From Micromonospora sp045209745 (GTDB taxonomy: Bacteria; Actinomycetota; Actinomycetes; Mycobacteriales; Micromonosporaceae): DNA of 64,000 nt. Where the stretch lies: contig NZ_CP109273.1 of NCBI RefSeq assembly GCF_045209745.1, forward strand, positions 4,650,001 through 4,714,000. The letters are read 5' to 3'. Below the pieces are notes generated by a model, which worked only from the letters and a program-made list of their open reading frames with translations, ran no database searches and had not been told where the DNA came from. Shown piece by piece: positions 29,076 to 39,116 of this stretch. How positions within the stretch are numbered: the first letter of the stretch is position 1; each line of letters opens with the position of its first letter. Position numbers and translations under genes: made by a program.

Positions 29076-29966
29076 TCAGATCGCGGGTAGTCCCTCCGGG
29101 CCGGCGCCGCGCATCGAGCGGGTCAGCTTGCGGTCGTCGCTCCACAGGAAACAGCGCACTCCACGGTCACCCTCCTCCCACTCCCGTTGCGACGGCGGGT
29201 AGTAGATGGACCCGGCCCGGTACTGCAGGTCGCTGTTGTTCGGCACGGCCGCGTACTCGGCGATCAACGCCATGCAGCGTTTGTGCGCCTGCTCGGTCGA
29301 GTTGCTGAACGCCGCCCAGCTCAGGTCGCTTTCCGCGTAGACGCCCACGAACTCGGCGCGGTGCGGCTCGGTGCAGAGCACCGGCGCCATGTAGTTGAGG
29401 TTGTCGCCGATCAGCTTGGGGTCGAAGCAGCGGTGGGTCAGTGGGTTGTCGCCGATCAACGCGCCGCGCAGGCTGCCGGTGCGGTTCACCGGGCGCGTGT
29501 TGTCGATGCTGCCGGTCTCGCTGAGGTCGCAGCGGAACCAGCGCGCGCCGCCGGCCCAGGCGGGTGCGGAGGGCAGCGCGAGGGACAGGGTGAGTCGGGC
29601 CGTGTGCCAGTCACCGCCCAGCACCTCCCGGGCCCGTTGGTCGCACTCGGCGCGGGCCGTGCGCAGCGCCGACTCGCCGGCCCCGGGCCGGGTCTCGGTC
29701 AGCGCGTCAGGCCCGACGAAGGTGCCGACGTGGATGGTCTCGGCCAGGTGGTTGCGCGCGCAGTCCACCGTTTCGTATGTGCCGGCCTGCACGACCGAGG
29801 TGATCCGGGGCAGGCAGGTGTCGGTGGCCGGGGTGAACGGCTTCGGGACCCGCAGCGCCGGCCAGTCGTCGGTGAGATCACCGTCCGCGCCGCGCGCCGG
29901 CGTGCAGCCGGCCAGCAGCACCGTCGTGACGCCGGCCAGCACCAGCGCTGGAAGCCACCGTCGCAT
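29076..29966 (-). CDS. Septum-formation-family lipoprotein (copy 2)
   Basis: Also exactly 296 residues. Signal peptide and lipobox VLLAGC; mature motifs CARNHLAETIHVG and CTEPHRAEFVGVY line up with copy 1, as do GGARW-x-RCD, TGSLRGAL, the CF-x-PKL segment and a C-terminal LTRSM followed by GLP. The two differ widely elsewhere, so the duplication is old. ATG at 29966 was chosen (AAAGGGCGG just upstream) over the frame's open start at 29999. The genes are 83 bp apart. Role unproven; perhaps cell envelope or division. Confidence 0.75.
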   Translation of the reverse strand: MRRWLPALVLAGVTTVLLAGCTPARGADGDLTDDWPALRVPKPFTPATDTCLPRITSVVQAGTYETVDCARNHLAETIHVGTFVGPDALTETRPGAGESALRTARAECDQRAREVLGGDWHTARLTLSLALPSAPAWAGGARWFRCDLSETGSIDNTRPVNRTGSLRGALIGDNPLTHRCFDPKLIGDNLNYMAPVLCTEPHRAEFVGVYAESDLSWAAFSNSTEQAHKRCMALIAEYAAVPNNSDLQYRAGSIYYPPSQREWEEGDRGVRCFLWSDDRKLTRSMRGAGPEGLPAI

Positions 29967-30208
29967 CGTCCGCCCTTTCGGGAGCTGGCGGCCGGTCACC
30001 GCGTCCCGCGGCGAGAACCCGGCGGGCGTGCAGCCTATGACACCGTCCCGCTTGGAGTGTCGTCGCGTTTCGGTCGATCGGCCAGCTACTGATGTCTGTT
30101 CGTCCGGATTGAGGGGCCCGGACCGGCCAATTCTGCACCATTGGTCACTGCTGGTTCACAGCGCGTCCCCGTTGGTGCCGCGGTGCTGGTGGCGGGTGGC
30201 CACGTTCG

Positions 30209-30214
30209 TACACT
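30209..30214 (+). promoter_or_regulatory. Candidate -10 for leaderless rpe
   Basis: TACACT ends six bases before the rpe GTG at 30221, which has no ribosome site. The 254 bp between the divergent lipoprotein gene and rpe hold no ORF. Confidence 0.5.
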
Positions 30215-30220
30215 GGCCCC

Positions 30221-30901
30221 GTGACCGTACCGCCGCCGATCGTCGCGCCGAGCATCCTGGCCGCCGATTTCGCCCGCCTCGCCGAAGAGGTCCGTGCCGT
30301 CGAGGACGCCGCGGACTGGTTGCACGTCGATGTGATGGACAACCATTTCGTGCCGAACCTGACCATTGGGCTGCCCGTGGTGCAGAGCCTGCGGGCTGTC
30401 ACCGCGATGCCGTTCGACGTGCACCTGATGATCGAGGATCCGCGTCGGTGGGCCCCCGGTTACGCCGACGCCGGGGCGTACAACGTCACCTTCCACGCGG
30501 AGGCGTCCGACGACCCGGTGGCGCTGGCCAAGGACCTGCGCTCGGCCGGTGCGAAGGCTGGCCTGGCCATCGACCGGGACACCCCGATCGAGCCGTACCT
30601 GGACCTGCTGCCCAGCTTCGACACTCTGCTGATCATGACGATCAAGGCCGGGTTCGGTGGGCAGCGGTTCGTCCCGCAGTTGCTGGACAAGGTGCGCACT
30701 GCCCGCCGGCACGTCTCGGCCGGGCACCTGGAGTTGCGTATCGAGGTGGACGGCGGGATCGCCGCCGACACCATCGAGCAGGCGGCCGCTGCGGGCGCCG
30801 ACGCGTTCGTGGCCGGCACCGCCGTGTACGGTGCCGCCGACCCGGCGGAGGCGGTACGGCACCTGCGGGCGCTGGCGGAACGCGCGGCGCCTGAGGCCTG
30901 A
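30221..30901 (+). CDS. rpe: Ribulose-phosphate 3-epimerase
   Basis: Interconverts ribulose- and xylulose-5-phosphate. 226-residue TIM barrel: APSILAADFARL at the start, WLHVDVMDNHFVPNLTIG (metal His/Asp), DVHLMIEDPRRW, MTIKAGFGGQRFVP and IEVDGGI at the end. It supplies pentose phosphates for the riboflavin genes downstream, though no direct link is implied. The next gene starts one base after the stop. Confidence 0.96.
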   Translation: MTVPPPIVAPSILAADFARLAEEVRAVEDAADWLHVDVMDNHFVPNLTIGLPVVQSLRAVTAMPFDVHLMIEDPRRWAPGYADAGAYNVTFHAEASDDPVALAKDLRSAGAKAGLAIDRDTPIEPYLDLLPSFDTLLIMTIKAGFGGQRFVPQLLDKVRTARRHVSAGHLELRIEVDGGIAADTIEQAAAAGADAFVAGTAVYGAADPAEAVRHLRALAERAAPEA

Positions 30902-30902
30902 G

Positions 30903-31859
30903 GTGGACCCCGACGGCGACCGTAAGGACATCATCCTCGTCGTCGACGACGACGAGGACATCGCCCGTTTCGTCGAGTTCAACCTGCGCCTGCGCGGCTT
31001 CGAGGTGATCCACGCCAGCGACGGCCAGGAGGCACTGGAGGTCATCGAGCGGCAGCGGCCGGACCTCGCGGTGGTCGATCTCATGATGCCCCGGATCGAT
31101 GGTCTGGAGCTGACCCGGCGGCTGCGCGCCGACCCGATGACCTCCGCCCTGCCAGTGATCATGCTGACCGCCAAGGGAATGACCGTCGACAAGGTGCACG
31201 GGCTCAGCGCCGGTGCCGACGACTACCTGGTGAAACCGTTCGACACCGCCGAGCTGGTGGCCCGGGTCTCGTCCACTCTGCGCCGGAACAAGGAGTTCCG
31301 GGAGGTCTCCCCGCTGACCGGGCTGCCCGGCAACAGCCGGATCCGCCGGGAGATCAGCGACCGGGTCCGGCAGGGCGTGGACTACGCGGTCGGCTACGTC
31401 GACATCGACCGGTTCAAGAGCGTCAACGACCGGTACGGCTTCGTCCGCGGCGACGACTTCATCTCCGCGCTGGCCCGCAGCCTGCACCGGGCGGTGGTGG
31501 CGGTGGGGCTGCCGCCGGCCTTCCTCGGCCACGTCGGCGGCGACGACTTCGTCATCGTCTGTGCCCCGGACCAGGTCCGCTCACTGACGTCCCGAGCGGT
31601 GGTGGACTTCGAGAAGGCCGCCGACACGCTCTACGACGCGACCGACCGGGAGCGCGGCTTCGTCGAGCTGAAGGACCGGCGCGGCAACATCCGTCGCGCC
31701 GCCCTGGTCACACTCTCCATCGGGGTGTCCCTCTCCGACGAAGGCAAGCGGTTCACCGACCCCCTTGAGGTGATCGCGGTGGCCTCGGAGATGAAGACGG
31801 TGGCCAAGAGTCAACCGGGCTCGTATGTGGCCGTGGACCGGCGTCGCGGCGTCACCTGA
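30903..31859 (+). CDS. Response regulator with GGDEF output domain (GGDDF variant)
   Basis: 318 residues from GTG 30903. The REC domain has acidic DDDED (15-19), phospho-acceptor D59 (VVDLMMPRIDG), T89 and K111 (KPFD). The GGDEF domain starts LTGLPGNSRI, with metal-site DIDRFKSVNDRYGFVRGDD, and its signature is GGDDF (212-216) rather than GGDEF/GGEEF. No RxxD inhibitory site precedes it. It may make c-di-GMP under control of an unlinked histidine kinase, or be a sensor. BldD in this window is a c-di-GMP effector. Confidence 0.88.
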   Translation: MDPDGDRKDIILVVDDDEDIARFVEFNLRLRGFEVIHASDGQEALEVIERQRPDLAVVDLMMPRIDGLELTRRLRADPMTSALPVIMLTAKGMTVDKVHGLSAGADDYLVKPFDTAELVARVSSTLRRNKEFREVSPLTGLPGNSRIRREISDRVRQGVDYAVGYVDIDRFKSVNDRYGFVRGDDFISALARSLHRAVVAVGLPPAFLGHVGGDDFVIVCAPDQVRSLTSRAVVDFEKAADTLYDATDRERGFVELKDRRGNIRRAALVTLSIGVSLSDEGKRFTDPLEVIAVASEMKTVAKSQPGSYVAVDRRRGVT

Positions 31860-31938
31860 GCGTGATAACGCTGTGAAGTAGCTCGCCTAGGTGGCGGTGC
31901 ACCCGGATCGGCGTGTAAGACTGCCGGTATACCCACCA

Positions 31939-32107
31939 CGCGCTGGCGGGACTCGGTGAAATTCCGAACCGGCGGTGATCCACGGTCCAACCGTGGTCAG
32001 CCCGCGACCCGGACGGCTCTGCCGCCCGGTGGACCTGGTGAAAATCCGGGGCCGACGGTTGGGGGCGGTTCGTCCGCGCCCAGACAGTCCGGATGGGAGA
32101 CAGCGCG
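31939..32107 (+). ncRNA. FMN riboswitch (RFN element)
   Basis: The P1 stem is CGCGCTG (31939-31945) with CAGCGCG (32101-32107). Inside are the RFN landmarks in order: GGTGAAATTCCGAACCGGCGG, split here as GGTGAAATTCC and ACCGGCGGTGA; AGCCCGCGA; GGTGAAAATCCGG; GCCGACGG; and AGTCCGGATGGGAGA. It senses FMN and should shut off the riboflavin operon that starts at 32275. Confidence 0.95.
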
Positions 32108-32274
32108 CGGGACGGACGGGTCCGAGCCGGCCGCTGTCTTCGGCGCGCCGTGTCGAGCCGCCCGGGGCGGCTGTGCCGTTCCCGGGATCCGCCTCCGCCT
32201 GCCCGTGGCCCCATGGCCGCAGCCTCCCTGACCGCCCGCGCGCGGACCGGCGAGTGAGAGGCAGGGGCAGGGCG
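32108..32274 (+). promoter_or_regulatory. Probable riboswitch expression platform upstream of ribD
   Basis: No U-tract terminator is seen, although AGCCGCC-CGG-GGCGGCT forms a hairpin at 32156-32172. CCTGCCC (32198-32204) can pair with GGGCAGG (32265-32271), which carries the ribD ribosome site just before ATG 32275. This suggests control of translation initiation rather than termination. Confidence 0.5.
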
Positions 32275-33336
32275 ATGGCCAGCGTCTCCGTCGATGAGGC
32301 GATGCGGCGTGCGATCGAGTTGGCGGCGCGCGGGCTCGGCACCACCAGCCCCAACCCGGTGGTCGGTTGCGTGCTGCTCGACGAGGACGGCCAGGTCGTC
32401 GGTGAGGGCTTCCACGCGTACGCCGGCGGGCCGCACGCCGAGATCGTCGCCCTGGCGCAGGCCGGACAACGGGCCAAGGGCGGCACCGCGGTCGTCACTC
32501 TGGAACCGTGCAATCACATTGGTCGCACCGGCCCCTGCAGTTCCGCGCTCGTCCAGGCCGGGGTGGACCGGGTGGTCATTGCCGTACCCGATCCCAACCC
32601 GGTCGCTTCCGGCGGCGCCGCCACCTTGCGCGCCGCCGGGGTCCGGGTCGACCTGGGGGTACGCGGCGAGGAGGCCGAGGCCGGCAACGTCGCCTGGCTG
32701 ACCTCGATGCGCCGGGGCTGGCCGTACGTGATCTGGAAGTACGCCGCCACGCTCGACGGGCGCTCCGCCGCGGCGGACGGCACCAGCATGTGGATCACCT
32801 CGGAGGCGGCCCGGATCGACGTGCACGCGTTGCGCGGCACGGTCGACGCGGTGCTCGCCGGGGTGGGCACCGTGCTCGCCGACGACCCCCGGCTGACCGC
32901 CCGCAACCTGCGCGACGGCAGCCTGGCCATCCGGCAGCCGCTGCGGGTGGTGGTGGACAGCTCGGGGCGTACCCCGGCCGACGCCCAGGTCCGCGACGGC
33001 GCCGCACCGACGTGGATCGCGACCGCCGACGAGGTCGGTGCCGGCCCGGACGGCCGGGTCGACCTTCCGGCGTTGCTCGCGGCGCTGCGCCAGCGCGGGG
33101 TCCGCGCGGTGCTGCTGGAGGGCGGCCCTCGGCTGGCCGGCGCGTTCCTGGAAGCCGGTCTGGTCGACAAGATCGTCGGGTACGTCGCGCCCCGGTTGCT
33201 CGGCGCCGGCCCGGCCGCCCTGGTCGACGCGGGAGTGACCACCATCGCTGAGGCCATCGATCTGGAGTTCGTCGACGTTACGCAGATCGGTCCGGACTTC
33301 CGGATCACCGCTCTGCCCCGCAAAAGGGAGGGCTGA
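32275..33336 (+). CDS. ribD: Bifunctional riboflavin deaminase/reductase
   Basis: 353 residues. The N-terminal cytidine-deaminase-like domain has zinc motifs PHAEIVAL and EPCNHIGRTGPC; the C-terminal reductase domain (from about residue 147) begins VIWKYAATLDGRSAAADG and contains LEGGPRLAGAFL. It deaminates and then reduces the pyrimidine product of GTP cyclohydrolase II. First gene after the FMN riboswitch. Confidence 0.96.
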   Translation: MASVSVDEAMRRAIELAARGLGTTSPNPVVGCVLLDEDGQVVGEGFHAYAGGPHAEIVALAQAGQRAKGGTAVVTLEPCNHIGRTGPCSSALVQAGVDRVVIAVPDPNPVASGGAATLRAAGVRVDLGVRGEEAEAGNVAWLTSMRRGWPYVIWKYAATLDGRSAAADGTSMWITSEAARIDVHALRGTVDAVLAGVGTVLADDPRLTARNLRDGSLAIRQPLRVVVDSSGRTPADAQVRDGAAPTWIATADEVGAGPDGRVDLPALLAALRQRGVRAVLLEGGPRLAGAFLEAGLVDKIVGYVAPRLLGAGPAALVDAGVTTIAEAIDLEFVDVTQIGPDFRITALPRKREG

Positions 33337-33337
33337 C

Positions 33338-33982
33338 ATGTTCACCGGCATTATCGAGGAGTTGGGCGAGATCGTCCGGGTTACGGCGACGGCAGGCGAT
33401 TCGGCGCTGCTCGGCGTACGCGGTCCGCTGGTCACGTCCGACGCCCGGCACGGCGACTCCATCGCGGTCAACGGCGTCTGCCTGACCGTCGTGGAGGTGG
33501 CCGACGGGGTCTTCACCGCCGACGTGATGGGGGAGACACTGCGCCGCTCCGCGCTGGGCGCGCTGCGCCCCGGTGACCCGGTCAACCTGGAGCGGGCCGC
33601 CGCGCTCGGCAGCCGCCTCGGCGGGCACCTGGTGCAGGGCCACGTGGACGGGGTCGGCGAGCTGATCTCCCGAGAGCCGGCCGAGCAGTGGGAGACCGTC
33701 CGGTTCCGGCTGCCCGCCGCCCTGTCCCGGTACGTGGTGGAGAAGGGCTCGATCACCATCGACGGTGTGTCGCTGACCGTGGCCGAGGTGGGCGCGGACG
33801 AGTTCGCCGTCGGGCTGATCCCGACCACGCTCAAGCTGACCACGCTCGGTGCGAAGGGTGTCGGCGACCCGGTCAACCTGGAGGTCGACGTCGTGGCGAA
33901 GTACGTCGAGCGGCTGCTCGGCGCCCGGCTCACCGACACCGACGGTCACGGGGTGGCCTCGAGCACGGGCGGGATGGCCTGA
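33338..33982 (+). CDS. ribE: Riboflavin synthase alpha chain
   Basis: Dismutates two lumazines to riboflavin. 214 residues made of two repeated lumazine-binding barrels: MFTGIIEELGEI with SIAVNGVCLTV in the first, and GHVDGVGEL with SITIDGVSLTV in the second. The two SxxxxGxxLTV motifs are the usual substrate sites. It starts two bases after ribD and its stop overlaps the next ATG in TGATG. Confidence 0.96.
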   Translation: MFTGIIEELGEIVRVTATAGDSALLGVRGPLVTSDARHGDSIAVNGVCLTVVEVADGVFTADVMGETLRRSALGALRPGDPVNLERAAALGSRLGGHLVQGHVDGVGELISREPAEQWETVRFRLPAALSRYVVEKGSITIDGVSLTVAEVGADEFAVGLIPTTLKLTTLGAKGVGDPVNLEVDVVAKYVERLLGARLTDTDGHGVASSTGGMA

Positions 33983-34668
33983 TGGGCCCACTCAGCTGGC
34001 TGCTGGACGCCCAGGTGCACGTGGCCGGCTCGCCGGTCCTGGCCCGGGAGATCGTCGGCAACGTGTTCGGGCTGGGCTCCGCGCTGCTCGGATTGCGCCG
34101 ACTGGTCTGGGCATGGCCGGTCGGCATGATCGGTAACGCGTTGCTCCTCACCGTCTTCCTCGGCGGGGTGTTCGCCACCCCGCAGGAGCACGACCTGTAC
34201 GGGCAGGCCGGCCGGCAGGCGTTCTTCTTCGCGGTCAGCGTCTACGGCTGGTGGCGCTGGCAGCGCAACCGTCGTGCTGACGCCGGGCAGGCGGCGGTCG
34301 TCCCGCGCTGGGCCACCGGTCGGGAGCGACTGGTGATCCTGCTGGCCGCCGTGGTCGGCACCGCTGCGGCGTACCCGGTGCTCGCGGCACTGGGGTCGTG
34401 GGGTCCCCTCCCCGACGCCTGGATCCTCACCGGCAGCCTGCTGGCCACGTATGGCATGGCTCGCGGCTGGGTGGAGTTCTGGCTGCTCTGGATCGCGGTG
34501 GACGCGGTCGGCGTACCGCTGCTGCTGCGCGGCGGGTTCTACCCGTCGGCGGTCATGTACCTGATCTACGGCGCCTTCTGCGCCTGGGGCTTCGCCGCCT
34601 GGTGGCGCACGTCGCGCGCCACCAGGCCGGCCCCCCAAACTGCCATCTACACGGAGGCCGTCGCGTGA
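33982..34668 (+). CDS. ribM: PnuC-family transporter, probably riboflavin importer RibM
   Basis: 228-residue membrane protein with about six or seven hydrophobic segments. GNVFGLGSALLGLRRLVWAW and WVEFWLLWIAVDAVG are PnuC hallmarks. PnuC proteins carry nicotinamide riboside, but actinobacterial relatives inside riboflavin operons (RibM/PnuX) carry riboflavin. Position between ribE and ribBA behind an RFN element supports the latter. The open frame extends into ribE; ATG 33982 overlaps the ribE stop. Confidence 0.85.
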   Translation: MGPLSWLLDAQVHVAGSPVLAREIVGNVFGLGSALLGLRRLVWAWPVGMIGNALLLTVFLGGVFATPQEHDLYGQAGRQAFFFAVSVYGWWRWQRNRRADAGQAAVVPRWATGRERLVILLAAVVGTAAAYPVLAALGSWGPLPDAWILTGSLLATYGMARGWVEFWLLWIAVDAVGVPLLLRGGFYPSAVMYLIYGAFCAWGFAAWWRTSRATRPAPQTAIYTEAVA

Positions 34669-34744
34669 GCGAGCGCAGCGAGCGAATCATCAGGTCCAGC
34701 GCCATGGTGCCTCATGACGTCACGGAGCAGAGTGGAGTGGCGGC

Positions 34745-34748
<4 letters not shown>
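34665..34748 (+). CDS. 27-residue ORF overlapped by ribM and ribBA
   Basis: GTG 34665 overlaps the ribM stop (GTGA), and its TGA (34746-34748) overlaps the ribBA ATG. The peptide begins MSERSERII. The DNA GAGCGAGCGCAGCGAGCG (34669-34686) is a short repetitive string that I recall from many actinobacterial gene junctions, so this may be a repeat that happens to keep the frame open. It would keep ribosomes running from ribM to ribBA. Confidence 0.35.
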
Positions 34749-36006
<1,258 letters not shown>

Positions 36007-36010
<4 letters not shown>

Positions 36011-36513
36011 CGATGGCGGGTTTCGGGGAGCCGGGAGTCGACGCGGTGGACGCCGCGGGGCTGACCGTCGGGGTGGTCGCCGCCCGGTGGCACGGTGAGT
36101 TGACCGACCACATGCTGGAGCGTGCGGTGGCGGCCGCCGAGGCGTGCGGGGCTCGCTCCGTGGTCGCCCGGGTCGCCGGCTCGGTTGAGCTGCCGGTGGT
36201 CGCCCAGGCCCTCGCGCGCCGCTGCGACGTGGTGGTCGCCCTCGGCGTGGTGGTCCGCGGTGCCACCGCCCACTTCGACTACGTCTGCCGCTCGGTCACC
36301 GACGGGCTGACCCGGGTGGCGCTGGACGAGGGCAAGCCGGTCGCGCACGGGGTGCTCACCGTGGAGACCATCGAGCAGGCCCGCGACCGGGCCGGTCTGC
36401 CCGGCTCGGCGGAGGACAAGGGCTGGTCGGCCACCGTCGCCGCGCTCGACGCCGCGCTGGCCGTCCGACGTGTGGCCGCCGGCAACGTCCAGCGGGTCGG
36501 CTTCGGCGGCTGA
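36007..36513 (+). CDS. ribH: 6,7-dimethyl-8-ribityllumazine synthase
   Basis: 168 residues from the ATG overlapping the ribBA stop. Conserved features are VVAARWHGELTDHML at the N terminus, GSVELPVVAQALA and the phosphate/catalytic segment RGATAHFDYVC with its histidine. The N terminus is about ten residues longer than in E. coli. It completes the riboflavin operon and converges on the ABC transporter with seven bases between stops. Confidence 0.95.
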
Positions 36514-36520
36514 CCCTTCT

Positions 36521-37264
36521 TCATAGGCGACCGGCCTCGATGATCCGGTGCAGGAACTGCCGGGTGCGCGGCTGGGTCGGCTCGCCGAGCACCTGCTCCG
36601 GCGGGCCGCTCTCGATGACCCGCCCCGCGTCGAGGAAGCAGACCTCGTCGGCGACCTCCCGGGCGAAGCCCATCTCGTGGGTGGCCAGCACCATGGTCAT
36701 GCCGTCGGCCTTCAGGTCCCGGATCATCGTCAGCACCTCACCGACGAGTTCCGGGTCCAGCGCAGAGGTCACCTCGTCCAGCAGCATCAGTCGAGGCGAG
36801 TTCGCCAGCGCCCGGACGATCGCCACCCGCTGCTGCTGCCCGCCGGAGAGCCGGTCCGGGTAGGCGTCCGCCTTGGCGCCGAGCCCCACCCGGTCGAGCA
36901 GGTCCCGGGCCTGGGCCTCGGCCTGGGCCCGGGCCCGCCGGTGTACGCGGCGCGGCGCGAGGGTGATGTTCTCCAACACGCTCAGGTGCGGGAAGAGGTT
37001 GTACGCCTGGAACACCATGCCGATCCGCCGACGGACCCGGTCCGGGTCCGCGCGGGGATCGGAGATGTCCTCCCCGTCCAACTCGATGGTGCCGTCGTCG
37101 AGTTCCTCCAGCAGGTTCACACACCGCAGCAGGGTGGACTTGCCGGACCCGGACGCACCGATCAGCGCCACCACCCGGTGTTCGGCGACGGTCAGATCGA
37201 GTTGGTCGAGCACGACGTGGCCGGCGAACTCCTTGCGCAGGCCCCGGCAGCGCAGCAGTGCCAT
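36521..37264 (-). CDS. Polar amino-acid ABC transporter, ATP-binding protein
   Basis: 247 residues, GlnQ/HisP type. Walker A GASGSGKST at about 36-44, Q-loop in GMVFQAYNLFPHLSV, signature LSGGQQQR and Walker B LMLLDEVTSALDP, then ATHEMGFAREVAD. It partners with the permease and binding protein just upstream on the same strand. Substrate within the polar amino acids cannot be told from sequence. Confidence 0.93.
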   Translation of the reverse strand: MALLRCRGLRKEFAGHVVLDQLDLTVAEHRVVALIGASGSGKSTLLRCVNLLEELDDGTIELDGEDISDPRADPDRVRRRIGMVFQAYNLFPHLSVLENITLAPRRVHRRARAQAEAQARDLLDRVGLGAKADAYPDRLSGGQQQRVAIVRALANSPRLMLLDEVTSALDPELVGEVLTMIRDLKADGMTMVLATHEMGFAREVADEVCFLDAGRVIESGPPEQVLGEPTQPRTRQFLHRIIEAGRL

Positions 37265-37266
37265 GC

Positions 37267-38112
37267 TCAGCCTCCCGACTGTCGACGGGCCGCGCGCAGC
37301 GTCACCCAGTCGGTGACCGCGATCAGCGGGATCGCGAGCAGCACGAAGAGCACCCCCGCCACGATGTACGGCGTGTAGTTGAACGACTGGGCGGTGGCGA
37401 TCTGGGCGGCGCGGACCGCGTCGATCGGCCCGGCGAGCGAGACCAGCCCCACGTCCTTCTGCAAGGCCACCACGTCGTTGAGCAGGGGTGGCGCCACCCG
37501 GCGGACGGCCTGAGGCAGCACCACGTGCCGCATCGTCTGCCGGTAGGTCAGGCCCAGCGAGCGGGCCGCGGCGAGCTGACTGGGATGCACCGACTCAATG
37601 CCGGCCCGGAACACCTCGGCGAGGTAGCCGCCGTAGGTGAGGACCAACGCGAGCCCACCGAGCACCAGCACCGGCGGCATGCCCTGCAGACGCAGCCCGG
37701 GCACGCCGAGGGTGAGCAGGTAGAGCACGATGATCAGCGGCAGGCCGCGGAAGGTGTAGGTGTAGCCGGCAGCCAGCGCCCGGACCGGGAAGAAGATCGG
37801 GCCGCGCAGCGTCCGCAGCACCGCGACCACCAGCCCGAGCACCAGCGCGCCGGCCGCACAGCAGACCAGCAGCCGTACGTTGAGCCAGAGCCCACTCAGC
37901 ACCGCCGGCAGCGCGTCCCGGGCGATCGCCGGGTCCAGGAACGACTGCCGGACCCGGTCCCAGCCCGGCGCACCGGTCACCGCGACGACCAGCAGCGTGC
38001 CGAGTGCCGCCGTCGAGACGGCCGCGACCAGCACGCTGTAGACGGTCTGCCGACGCCGGTACGCGGACCGTCGCAGCTGCGCCTCGGAAGGAACGTGAGC
38101 CAGAAGGGTCAC
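37267..38112 (-). CDS. Polar amino-acid ABC transporter permease
   Basis: 281 residues from a GTG at 38112 that overlaps the binding-protein stop; the longer open frame would run into that gene. About five to six membrane segments. The EAA coupling loop reads EVFRAGIESVHPSQLAAARSLG, and the HisMQ-type start GLWLNVRLLVCCAAGALVLG is present. The N-terminal about 90 residues, with one extra membrane segment, are longer than in minimal HisM/GlnP proteins. Confidence 0.92.
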   Translation of the reverse strand: MTLLAHVPSEAQLRRSAYRRRQTVYSVLVAAVSTAALGTLLVVAVTGAPGWDRVRQSFLDPAIARDALPAVLSGLWLNVRLLVCCAAGALVLGLVVAVLRTLRGPIFFPVRALAAGYTYTFRGLPLIIVLYLLTLGVPGLRLQGMPPVLVLGGLALVLTYGGYLAEVFRAGIESVHPSQLAAARSLGLTYRQTMRHVVLPQAVRRVAPPLLNDVVALQKDVGLVSLAGPIDAVRAAQIATAQSFNYTPYIVAGVLFVLLAIPLIAVTDWVTLRAARRQSGG

Positions 38113-38972
38113 CGCAGCTCGGCCGCCCCCGCCACCTGCGCGAGCCACTTCTGCTCCAGCTGCTGCAGCGTGCCCGCCTCACTGAGCTGACCGACCGCAC
38201 CGGTCACGCAGGAGGTCAGCGGTGAGTTCTTGTCCAGCAGCAACCCGAACGCCTCGGGCGTGCCGACCTGCGGCACCTGCCCGACGATCGTCGCGTCGGT
38301 GATCTCCGCTCCGGTGATGTAGAACGCGGTCGGCAGGTCCACCACGAGACCGTCCAACTGCCTGTTCTGCAGCGCCTTCTTGGCGTCGTCATTGCTGTTG
38401 TAGACCTGCGGCTTGGCGGTTGGCTTGATCACGTCGGTGATCGCCTGGTAGCTGGTGGTGCCGACCTGGGCGCCGAGCCGGGCGTCGCGAAGGTCGGCCA
38501 ACGACGTCCTGCCAGCGATCTTCGAGGACTTCAACGCGATGACGGTCTGCCGTACCAGGTAGTACGGCGCGGAGAAGTCAACCGCCTGCTTGCGCTCCTC
38601 GGTGATGGAGAACTGGTTGATGTCGAAGTCGAAGGTCTTCGGCCCGGGTGCGATCGCGGTGTCGAACTTGACCCGAGCCCAGGTGACGTCTGCGCGGGCA
38701 TAGCCGAGCTTCTCGGCCACCGCGTACGCGACGGCGGATTCGAAGCCCTCGCCGTTGTCCGGCTTGTCCTTGGAGAACCACGGCTCGTACGCGGGCTGAT
38801 CGGTGGCGATGGTGAGTTTGCCCGGCGTACGAGTAGGCAGGCTGTCCTTGGCGCAGGACGGCGATGCGGTGACAGTGGGGGTCGGTCCCTTTTCCTCCGG
38901 CGCGCATCCGGCGGTGGCTACGACGACGGCACCGGCGAGGGTGAGCGCGAGAAGACGTGAGCTGCTGGCCAT
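38109..38972 (-). CDS. Amino-acid ABC transporter solute-binding lipoprotein
   Basis: 287 residues. Signal peptide with lipobox VATAGC, then a family 3 binding-protein fold: LTIATDQPAYEPW, FDFDINQFSITEERKQAVDF (the ligand-binding acidic/arginine region), LRDARLGAQVGTTS and LVVDLPTAFYI. TACGCT (38980-38985, minus strand) ends seven bases before the ATG with no ribosome site, so a leaderless transcript is likely. It is the first gene of the three-gene importer. Confidence 0.9.
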   Translation of the reverse strand: MASSSRLLALTLAGAVVVATAGCAPEEKGPTPTVTASPSCAKDSLPTRTPGKLTIATDQPAYEPWFSKDKPDNGEGFESAVAYAVAEKLGYARADVTWARVKFDTAIAPGPKTFDFDINQFSITEERKQAVDFSAPYYLVRQTVIALKSSKIAGRTSLADLRDARLGAQVGTTSYQAITDVIKPTAKPQVYNSNDDAKKALQNRQLDGLVVDLPTAFYITGAEITDATIVGQVPQVGTPEAFGLLLDKNSPLTSCVTGAVGQLSEAGTLQQLEQKWLAQVAGAAELR

Positions 38973-39100
38973 GGCGGACAGCGTAGAGCTCCATGGGCAT
39001 CGATCGACAATTGTCCCACCATCTCGATAGGGAATTGCCGCGTCGATGTCCGCTGGGTGGGTACCGGCGGACCCGGACGCGGGGCGTCGGTCGGCCGGCT

Positions 39101-39116
39101 GGAAGAATCGTCTTCC
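39101..39116. promoter_or_regulatory. Palindrome abutting the hisE start
   Basis: GGAAGA-ATCG-TCTTCC, six-base perfect arms, ends at the base before the hisE GTG. It could be a repressor site in a leaderless promoter or a hairpin at the 5' end; AAGAAT inside it is a poor -10. Confidence 0.3.

Noticed and set aside
31956..32231. 91-codon frame within the FMN riboswitch
   Set aside because: The region is a structured RNA; the frame has no ribosome site or recognisable product.
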